A program made the position numbers and the translations under genes. This document shows positions 42,787-50,135 of a stretch of 50,135 nucleotides of DNA, in pieces. The notes beneath the pieces were generated by a model. That model did not search any database. It saw nothing but the letters and a program-made list of their open reading frames with translations, and was not told the DNA's origin. The DNA is taken from NCBI GenBank assembly GCA_031277535.1, contig JAITMD010000011.1:1-50135 (forward strand). The letters run 5' to 3'. Source of the DNA: Flavobacteriaceae bacterium (lineage in GTDB: Bacteria; Bacteroidota; Bacteroidia; Flavobacteriales; Flavobacteriaceae). Every line of letters starts with the position of its first letter. Position 1 is the stretch's first letter.

Positions 42787-45700
42787 ATGAAAAATAAAAT
42801 ATTCTATCCCTTACTACTTCTTAGTGTAGTGGTAGTTACTTTCAGTTATAATGCAATTAATTCAATACCTTTCGAAAAGAAGGTTGTCGATTTATTGCAC
42901 TCAGAACAGCAAGATAGCGTAAAGACATCTACGTTGGCTGTTGTTAAAACAGATACTTTAAAAAGTACAGTTTCCTCAAAAACACCTGCTAAAAGCAAAA
43001 CATATAGAGCGGATATCCATCAAGGTATAATAGGTATTTCTACTGCAAGCGAACAAGAAGATGCTTATGATAATGTATTCCACATTAGGCTGGATGCCTT
43101 GCCACAAGCCAATGAAAGTGCCTATTTGGAGTATGATTTATATGGATTTGATTCACCTGCTTCTATTGGGCGAAGTTTAAACAATCAGACGAGTATAGGA
43201 GGACAGTTTTTATCTTATAACAATACTTGGACCAAGCAATCTGAATTATTGGACTCAAATGTATTGCAAAAAGGGAATAACGTATTGTTGTTTACTGCTT
43301 TGAAAGACCCATCACATCGTTATAAAATTAGAAATGTACGCATTACTTATCAAGTGATGACTAAAGAGCAAACATTTGTACTATATCGAACAGATCACAA
43401 GTTCTATATTAGAGGTGTTTGTCGTGCGTCTGAGCTAAAGAAGTTGAATATTGCTGGAATACAAATAGACTTGAGTCAGCCTGACTTTGAGTTGATTTTA
43501 GATAAAAAAGAGCTGAAAGATGAGTTAATCGTTACCAAAGAACTTGCTTCAGGGAAGGTGGTTGTAGAAAAAATAGGGCTTAAATCTTTTAAAAAAGCAG
43601 ATGCATTTGTAGCCAATGATAAAGCAGCAAAAGCTGTAATAAAGCGTTTAGATCCTATGCAAGAGACACGAATAACCAATGGTTTATTCACTGCGTTGTT
43701 TCCTAAAGGAGCTTTAGATAAAGCAATTGATATTTCGTGTACAACGTTGAGAGGTATTGACTTAGCTCCTTTGAATTCGGGTATGGTCAATGTTACTCAT
43801 CGCGTTTCTGGTTATCGCTTGTTGCCTCATGGCACTGTTTTTAATGAGGAGGTTAATTTGGGGATGGCTTATGATCCAGACCTTATTCCAGAAGGTTATA
43901 CTACCGCTGACGTACAAGTGTTTTATTTTGACGAATCAGCAAGGCTTTGGCAGGCGATTCCAAAAGAATCAATAGATGTAGTACATGGTTTGATTCAAGC
44001 CAAGACAACGCATTTTACCGATTTTATTGCGGGAATTATACAATTGCCTGAGTCTCCAGAGACGAGCGGAAATGTTCCTACAAGTATCAAAGGCTTGCAA
44101 GCAGCACATCCACTTACTGGTATTGGGTCTATTGCTGCACCTTCTGCCAATAATAGAGGGACAGCAAGTACGGGATACGCTGTAGAAATCCCTCAAGGAA
44201 GAGGAGGAATGCAACCACAAGTACAAATAGGATACAGCAGTGAACAAGGGCATTCTTGGCTGGGAACAGGCTGGGATGTTGCTTTGCCATCTATAGGTAT
44301 TGAAACGAGATGGGGTACACCGCGTTATGATGCATCTTATGAAACGGAAAGTTATGTGTATGCAGGAGAATCTCTTTTGCCTGATGCTCACCGTTCAGAA
44401 TGGGTCACTCGAAGTGCAGATAAGCGCTTCTTTCCAAGAAGTGAAAACAGTTTTCAACAGATTGAAAGAAAAGGAAGTTCTCCCCAGACTTATTATTGGA
44501 TTGTAAAAGACAAAAGTGGGATAACAAGTTACTATGGTGCTAATGCTTCAGGATTGTCACAAAATGCTGTTTTACAAGATGCTAAAGGAAATATTGGGCA
44601 TTGGGCGTTGTGCTATCAGGTCGATCTGAAAGGAAATAGTATTTCATATGAATACGACAAAATAGAGGGAGAATTATATATCAAAAAGATATACTACACG
44701 GGTAGTAAAAGTGAAAAGGGGAATTATAGTGTTACCTTTTTAAAAAATAGCGATTTAGGAGAAAGCAACAGAAAGGATATTCAGGTAAATGCCCGTTTAG
44801 GATTTAAACAGGTACGAAACCAATTGCTTCGAAAAATAGAAGTAAAGTATAAAGATGAACTTATTAGAGGGTATGAATTAACTTATAAAGAAGGAGCTTT
44901 TAGCAAAACGTTGCTTGAGACCATCAGTACACTTGATTCGAATGGGAAGTTGTTTTACACCAATAAGTTAGATTACTATGATGATGTACGCGATTCAAAT
45001 GGAATATACACTCCCTTTGGACCAGAAATAGCGTGGGATGTACCCAACGACAATTTGAAAAATCGCAACATACCTCCTTTTACAGATCAGTTGTTTGATG
45101 CTGATCATACAATTGTAAGCAGTAGTGAAGGAGACTCTAAAGGAGTGAATTATCGCTTGGGTGTTGGTTTAGCAACAAATTCAGGAAGTTTGAAAGGGTT
45201 TACTGTAGGAGGACACGGAGGAAATAGTTGGGGGAGTTCGACTACTATTACCACGATGATAGATATTGATGGGGATGGTTTGGCAGATAAAGTATATAAA
45301 AATGGAAAAAAAGTTTATTACCGCAAAAACTTATTAAGTGAAGGGAAAATGGGCTTTGGCGAAGCACGTGAATTGAATATTTCTGATATAGGAACATCGA
45401 AGTCCACTTCTTTTAACTGGGGAGTAGATCTTAATTTAAAGTACGGGAATATTGGATATAACGAAGAACGCTCTGTGAACACGACCAGAGTTTACTTTAT
45501 GGATTTCAACAACGATGGGTTGGTAGATTTAGTAAGCAATGGAGTGGTGTATTACAACCGATTGGAAAATGGCATACCTACTTTTAGAAATACCAGTGCA
45601 GGTACACCTTCACCAGTAGCAGGAGGAGGAAATATTACTATACCAGGTACTTCTAATATTCCTTTGGAGGAGATAGAAAGTCAAAACCCACTGCATGATA

Positions 45701-48700
45701 TTGTACGTGTATGGGTAGCGCCTGTGAAAGGGATTATTTCTGTGAATCACCAGTTTAATTTGGTGGAAGAAACAGATCCAGAGAAGATAAATGAAAGGAA
45801 GGAATATGTAACAGACAAAGGCGTAGATAAAGCTGATGGCGTGCGTTTGTTTTTCCAAAAAGACAATCAGGTCTTGTGGAAGCAAGCTATAGGTGCGACT
45901 GATTACAGTTCTAAAACCAAAGTAGATACCAAGCTCGCTATAGAAAAAGGAGAGAAGTTATATTTTAGAGTTAGTTCTATCTATGATGGGAATTACGATT
46001 TGGTACATTGGGATCCAACGATTACTTACGAAGAGATAGTTACGTATGAAAAGGGTATTTCTAAGCCAATAGAGAAAAAAGAAACTATAGCTGCTACAGC
46101 AAAAGACGTAAATGGGTATTCGTTGACTACCTATCGTGCCAGCAAGGACTTTTTTACCAGTTCATATAGAGGGGTAGTAGTACCTGTGGCAGGGAAGGTA
46201 AGTTTTGAAGGAGTATTAAGCAAACCTATTACTTCAGATCATGTAAGTTTAGTGATTACCAAACAGTCTTTAGTAAATCCTAATTTGCCTGTAGTTATTG
46301 TTTTTGAAAAGCAATTTTTGGCAAATGAAATAGTTTCTTTTGATTTGGGTACTATTAATTTAGCTGCTTTTGAAGCAAATAGCTTTGTAAAGGTATATTT
46401 AAAAACAGATTCTACTATTGCGTGGGATTCTATTTCGTTTACTCCAAAGATTATAGTGCCATCTGCTTCTACAGGTACAGAGTCAATAGCCATAGAAGTT
46501 AATCACAGTTTGTATGGCAAACGCTCAGGCAATTATATCAACAAGGGAATAACAGCTCCTATCAAAGGAAAAGTCAATTTAGATATCTTGGAAGTAGATA
46601 GAGAATTATCAACTGCAAAAGACAGTAAGTATAACGGAAAAGTTACTCTATTAGCGAAGCAAAATAATACGTTGGTGGGTAAAAAAGTTTACCAATTAAA
46701 AGCAGGTAAATTAGAGGAAGAGGCAGTAGATAATCCAACGGGAATTGTTTATACGCAAGCACAAGCCAATGAACCCATTGCATTGGAAATGGTGGTAGAA
46801 AATGAAAAGTCATTAGACTTAATCAGAAACTATCCAACAGACAAAGCTTTACCTGTACAAGTGCATGTGGTAGAAGTAAAAGAACCAGAAGATACTACCC
46901 CAGTAGCTCGTTGGAATGGGGATACAACTGTGTTTGATATTTACACTGTTTTACGAGCAGATGAGATAGACTTAGGCGTACAACACAGAGGTTGGGGAGG
47001 TTTCTTGATTAATGGGAACTTGGCAAAAGAGGCTATTGATCAAACGCGTTTGGTACAACCTAAAAGTGAGAACTCGGGTATTGACTTGAATGATCCTAAT
47101 TTAGAGAACACAAATCCAGATAGTTTAGAAAACACGGGAATGGAATTGTCAAAAGCATATTTTATTGGGTTGACTAAACAATATAGTACGGCTACTTGGA
47201 GGGGATTGGAAGAAGATATATTTATTGCGTCAAGTAAAATGCAAGCTTCTCGATTGGGAGAAAATGACTTGAGCGTATATACTGATTTTTCCTTAAATGA
47301 AGATACCCAAGCAGGAGGTACCACAGCGATGAATATTATTAATGAGAATAAAAGTAAGAGTTTTGCTTTGGGAGGTGGAGCTTCTGTAGGAGGGGCGAGC
47401 TTTGGCGGAGGAATAAGTAAGTCTATAGATGGTGAATCTTTTGTTACTCAAGCTATGGGTGATTTTAACGGAGATGGTTATCCCGATTATGTAAGAGGAA
47501 AAAGTGTACAAGTTACACTTCCTGTAGGAAAGGTATCTCCTACAGTAATTGGTTTAGATCAACGTTTTTCGCATTCCAGTACAGAATCAATGGGAGGTAG
47601 TTTAGGCGGTAGTTATAGTCATGGAGGAACAGCTAAATCTCTTTTTTCAGATGTTACACCAGAGTATACAAGTAAAAAAAATCCAAGTAAAGATGCAGAA
47701 AAAGCAGGACAATCCGTGTCTCTTAGTGGGAATGTAGGAAAAGGGTCTGATTATGCTACTGCGGTATATATGGATATCAATGGAGATGGATTACCCGATC
47801 AGGTTTTAAAGAGTGGTAAAGTACGCTTAAATACAGGATATGGCTTTTTGGAAGAATCTGATTGGCATTTTGATGGGTTGACCAGTGCAAAATCGTCTGA
47901 TTGGAGTGCAGGAATGGGGTATAGTGTGATGAATGGATCTATTTCTGGAGGAATGAATTACGGTCGATCAGAATCGGATAGCACCACGTTTTTTATAGAT
48001 ATCAATGGCGATGGATTGGTTGATCGATTAAACTTTAGTGCTAACAATTTGTATGTAGAGCACAATTTAGGGGATCGATACGATAGTCCTATCGTCTATC
48101 CTTATTCGTCGAGTATGAATAAGAATAGATCTGTTAGTTATGGTGCCAATACGAATGTTACAGTAGAGTTTTCAGTCTTTTTAGTTCGTTTTGCTATAAG
48201 TGTAGGGGGTAGTTTGGGTTGGAGTACAGCCAAATCAGAAGGATGCTTTTTGGATATTGATGGAGATGGCAACTTAGATTATGTTGTCTCTAAAAAAGAT
48301 GGGCATTTAGTGGTGAAACTGTCTACTATAAGACGTACCAATAAACTGAAGTCGGTACACAATGCTGCGGGTAATAGCTTTGAGATTGACTATGAATATA
48401 TTAAACCAAGTTATGATCGTCCAAGTGGTGTTTGGGCATTAAAGTCTGTTGATGTATTTGACGGACACAAAGGAGATGGTATCGATCATAGTATTCAAAA
48501 ATATGCTTACGAAAATGGCTATTACAACCGTAGAGAGCGAGAGTTTTACGGTTTTGGCAAAGTAACAAGCCAACAAATAGACGCCTCTGACCATAGTGTT
48601 TTCTCTACAGTAGTAAGTACATATCACAACAAAGATTACTTTAGAAAAGGGCTGTTGGCAGAACAGGTTTCCTTTGACAAAGAAGGAATAAAACGCGCTG

Positions 48701-50135
48701 AAACAACTAATGCGTACAGTGTTTTTGAAGCAGGTACTACCCAATTGGTGGATGTAAAAGAGTTGTATTCTTCTGCTTCAGATTCTAAAGGTCTTTTTGT
48801 AGGTTTGGTAGGAGTAAATCAAAAAACGTATGAGCAAGACCAATCTTTTTTGAGTACTACTCTTGCGTATGGTTATGACCGTTATGGAAATATTGTGTCT
48901 TATAGCAATAGCGGAAATGGCACAGCTACAGATGTAGTAACGGCTAAAATACGCTATGCAGAAAGTGCTAATCCATACTTTGGGGCCAAGGCAACACAGA
49001 TTGAAGTAACTACCACAGATGGTTTAGTGCGCAAGCGCGAAGCGGTAATTGATGCTAAGACAGCAGAAGTAACTCAAATAAAGAATTACAGTTCGGCACA
49101 GCAGGTATCTATTACAGATTTGGTGTATGATAACTATGGCAATCTGTCAAAACTTACAGGGCCAAGCAATTATAGAAATCAACGCATGAGTTTGTCTTAT
49201 AGTTACGATAGTGAAAACAACCAGTATTTGACCCAAATAAAAGACGGGTTTGGCTATCAAAATACAACAGTGTATGACTATCGCTTCGGAGTGCCTGTAA
49301 GCAGTACAGACCGAAATGATCAGCGTACGGTGTATGCTTACGACACCAAAGGACGTTTGAGTAGTTTGACAGGTCCTTATGAATTGGCAGCTAATAAGCC
49401 TTATACAATAGCGTATGAGTACTATCCAGAGGCAACAGTGCCTTATGCGAAAATGCGTAATTACGATCCTGCCCACCAAGCAGATATTGAAACTTATACG
49501 TATAGCGATGGATTGGGTAGAGCCATACAGGTAAAGAAAACAGGTAGTTTATTTACACAGAAGGGCAGTGCAGATCAGTTGGTTCACTTGGTATCAGGAA
49601 AAACAGTGTACGATGGTTTGGGACGTGTTGCACAAACGTATGAACCAACTTCTGCAACGGTGTTGGACAATACCTTTAGCACGGCTGTTTCTGATGCAAA
49701 ACCAACAGAGGTAACGTATGATGCAGTTAGTCGTCCTGTAAAAGTAGTACTACCCGATGGAAGTACACAAAGTACTTCTTTTGCGATAGGGCGTTATGGC
49801 GATGTATCAGTACTAATGACTAAACAAACAGATGCTTTAAATAATACGCGTGAGGTACATACCGATAGCAAGGGCTTAACGGTGCTTAGCAAACACAACG
49901 ACTTGGAGACAAAGTTTGTGTATAATGCTTTGGGAGAGAATCTCTCAGTAATCGACGCACAAGACAAGGCAAGTAAGAGCAGTTACAACTGGTTGGGACA
50001 ACGCATGAGCTATACACATCCAGATGCAGGTACGACAACTTATACGTATGATTTGGCAGGTAACTTGACACATCGCGTAACTCAGGCAATCCAAGACCTT
50101 TTTGGCAAAGAGGGTGCTATTACTTATAGCTATGA
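42787..50135 (+). CDS. Giant exported SpvB/FG-GAP/TcdB/Rhs protein (3' end outside window)
   Basis: An ATG at 42787 opens a frame that stays open to the window edge, at least 2449 codons. A signal-like segment (residues 1-22, IFYPLLLLSVVVVTFSYNA) starts it. A ZU5-like region lies at about 299-420, and an SpvB domain from about 444 (GYAVEIPQGRGGMQPQ, then LGTGWDVALPSIGIETRWG). Six calcium-type DxDGDGxxD repeats of the FG-GAP/VCBS kind lie near 825, 906, 1559, 1663, 1738 and 1823. A TcdB middle-like part follows, and YD/Rhs repeats run from about 2026 (AYGYDRYGN) to the edge. This resembles B and C parts of Tc toxins in one chain. The toxin tip and immunity gene lie beyond the window. Confidence 0.93.
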   Translation, partial: MKNKIFYPLLLLSVVVVTFSYNAINSIPFEKKVVDLLHSEQQDSVKTSTLAVVKTDTLKSTVSSKTPAKSKTYRADIHQGIIGISTASEQEDAYDNVFHIRLDALPQANESAYLEYDLYGFDSPASIGRSLNNQTSIGGQFLSYNNTWTKQSELLDSNVLQKGNNVLLFTALKDPSHRYKIRNVRITYQVMTKEQTFVLYRTDHKFYIRGVCRASELKKLNIAGIQIDLSQPDFELILDKKELKDELIVTKELASGKVVVEKIGLKSFKKADAFVANDKAAKAVIKRLDPMQETRITNGLFTALFPKGALDKAIDISCTTLRGIDLAPLNSGMVNVTHRVSGYRLLPHGTVFNEEVNLGMAYDPDLIPEGYTTADVQVFYFDESARLWQAIPKESIDVVHGLIQAKTTHFTDFIAGIIQLPESPETSGNVPTSIKGLQAAHPLTGIGSIAAPSANNRGTASTGYAVEIPQGRGGMQPQVQIGYSSEQGHSWLGTGWDVALPSIGIETRWGTPRYDASYETESYVYAGESLLPDAHRSEWVTRSADKRFFPRSENSFQQIERKGSSPQTYYWIVKDKSGITSYYGANASGLSQNAVLQDAKGNIGHWALCYQVDLKGNSISYEYDKIEGELYIKKIYYTGSKSEKGNYSVTFLKNSDLGESNRKDIQVNARLGFKQVRNQLLRKIEVKYKDELIRGYELTYKEGAFSKTLLETISTLDSNGKLFYTNKLDYYDDVRDSNGIYTPFGPEIAWDVPNDNLKNRNIPPFTDQLFDADHTIVSSSEGDSKGVNYRLGVGLATNSGSLKGFTVGGHGGNSWGSSTTITTMIDIDGDGLADKVYKNGKKVYYRKNLLSEGKMGFGEARELNISDIGTSKSTSFNWGVDLNLKYGNIGYNEERSVNTTRVYFMDFNNDGLVDLVSNGVVYYNRLENGIPTFRNTSAGTPSPVAGGGNITIPGTSNIPLEEIESQNPLHDIVRVWVAPVKGIISVNHQFNLVEETDPEKINERKEYVTDKGVDKADGVRLFFQKDNQVLWKQAIGATDYSSKTKVDTKLAIEKGEKLYFRVSSIYDGNYDLVHWDPTITYEEIVTYEKGISKPIEKKETIAATAKDVNGYSLTTYRASKDFFTSSYRGVVVPVAGKVSFEGVLSKPITSDHVSLVITKQSLVNPNLPVVIVFEKQFLANEIVSFDLGTINLAAFEANSFVKVYLKTDSTIAWDSISFTPKIIVPSASTGTESIAIEVNHSLYGKRSGNYINKGITAPIKGKVNLDILEVDRELSTAKDSKYNGKVTLLAKQNNTLVGKKVYQLKAGKLEEEAVDNPTGIVYTQAQANEPIALEMVVENEKSLDLIRNYPTDKALPVQVHVVEVKEPEDTTPVARWNGDTTVFDIYTVLRADEIDLGVQHRGWGGFLINGNLAKEAIDQTRLVQPKSENSGIDLNDPNLENTNPDSLENTGMELSKAYFIGLTKQYSTATWRGLEEDIFIASSKMQASRLGENDLSVYTDFSLNEDTQAGGTTAMNIINENKSKSFALGGGASVGGASFGGGISKSIDGESFVTQAMGDFNGDGYPDYVRGKSVQVTLPVGKVSPTVIGLDQRFSHSSTESMGGSLGGSYSHGGTAKSLFSDVTPEYTSKKNPSKDAEKAGQSVSLSGNVGKGSDYATAVYMDINGDGLPDQVLKSGKVRLNTGYGFLEESDWHFDGLTSAKSSDWSAGMGYSVMNGSISGGMNYGRSESDSTTFFIDINGDGLVDRLNFSANNLYVEHNLGDRYDSPIVYPYSSSMNKNRSVSYGANTNVTVEFSVFLVRFAISVGGSLGWSTAKSEGCFLDIDGDGNLDYVVSKKDGHLVVKLSTIRRTNKLKSVHNAAGNSFEIDYEYIKPSYDRPSGVWALKSVDVFDGHKGDGIDHSIQKYAYENGYYNRREREFYGFGKVTSQQIDASDHSVFSTVVSTYHNKDYFRKGLLAEQVSFDKEGIKRAETTNAYSVFEAGTTQLVDVKELYSSASDSKGLFVGLVGVNQKTYEQDQSFLSTTLAYGYDRYGNIVSYSNSGNGTATDVVTAKIRYAESANPYFGAKATQIEVTTTDGLVRKREAVIDAKTAEVTQIKNYSSAQQVSITDLVYDNYGNLSKLTGPSNYRNQRMSLSYSYDSENNQYLTQIKDGFGYQNTTVYDYRFGVPVSSTDRNDQRTVYAYDTKGRLSSLTGPYELAANKPYTIAYEYYPEATVPYAKMRNYDPAHQADIETYTYSDGLGRAIQVKKTGSLFTQKGSADQLVHLVSGKTVYDGLGRVAQTYEPTSATVLDNTFSTAVSDAKPTEVTYDAVSRPVKVVLPDGSTQSTSFAIGRYGDVSVLMTKQTDALNNTREVHTDSKGLTVLSKHNDLETKFVYNALGENLSVIDAQDKASKSSYNWLGQRMSYTHPDAGTTTYTYDLAGNLTHRVTQAIQDLFGKEGAITYSY

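Noticed and set aside
1..50135. Prophage, integrative element, CRISPR array, tRNA or rRNA genes
   Set aside because: No integrase, structural phage gene, transposase, regular spaced repeats or tRNA-like folds were found; the toxin debris and repeats are the only mobile-looking parts.

Overview
The window is AT-rich chromosomal DNA from a member of the Bacteroidota, most likely the Flavobacteriaceae. A Myroides-like genus would fit, but the sequence alone cannot prove it. The evidence is: promoters of the TTG-N19-TAnnTTTG type with few Shine-Dalgarno sequences; a LytS/LytTR pair; a fused isobutyryl-CoA mutase; DUF3810 and PorT-type barrel proteins; a type IX secretion (T9SS) C-terminal sorting domain; and SpvB/Rhs toxin genes. 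No rRNA, tRNA, transposase, integrase or CRISPR array was found.

From 0.4 to 32.9 kb the window is mostly ordinary metabolism and housekeeping: a LytS/LytTR operon; a serine hydrolase of the beta-lactamase fold; IcmF; an exported lipase; a DUF308 membrane protein; a cold-shock operon (DEAD-box helicase, two cold-shock domain proteins) behind a long structured leader; an acyl-CoA synthetase; divergent pabB and pabA; a three-gene operon with DUF4265, DUF2185 and a zinc-ribbon protein; RlmD; a degenerate AraC-type regulator; 3-hydroxyisobutyryl-CoA hydrolase; two related GNAT acetyltransferases; type II NADH dehydrogenase; a DUF3810 protease-like protein; a small 2Fe-2S ferredoxin-like protein; HigBA; a DUF262 protein with an exported partner; and a thioredoxin lipoprotein. 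IcmF, the acyl-CoA synthetase and the hydrolase all fit branched-chain acyl-CoA turnover, though they are not in one operon.

From 32.9 to 38.5 kb the character changes. The DNA becomes very AT-rich, carries short repeats and hairpins, and holds frameshifted Rhs tips and toxin tails. These alternate with small intact plus-strand genes for lipoproteins and two-helix membrane proteins, which look like orphan immunity genes. One 112-bp repeat here has a second copy at the very start of the window, 33.6 kb away.

From 39.1 kb to the end is a plus-strand locus led by a textbook promoter: two paralogous outer-membrane barrel proteins, a large exported protein with a T9SS sorting domain, a 152-bp palindromic MITE-like element, and the first 2449 codons of a giant exported SpvB/FG-GAP/TcdB/Rhs protein that runs off the right edge. 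My reading is that this is a living polymorphic-toxin locus with dedicated surface proteins, next to the debris of older toxin tips and their immunity genes. That link is inferred from order and orientation, not shown.
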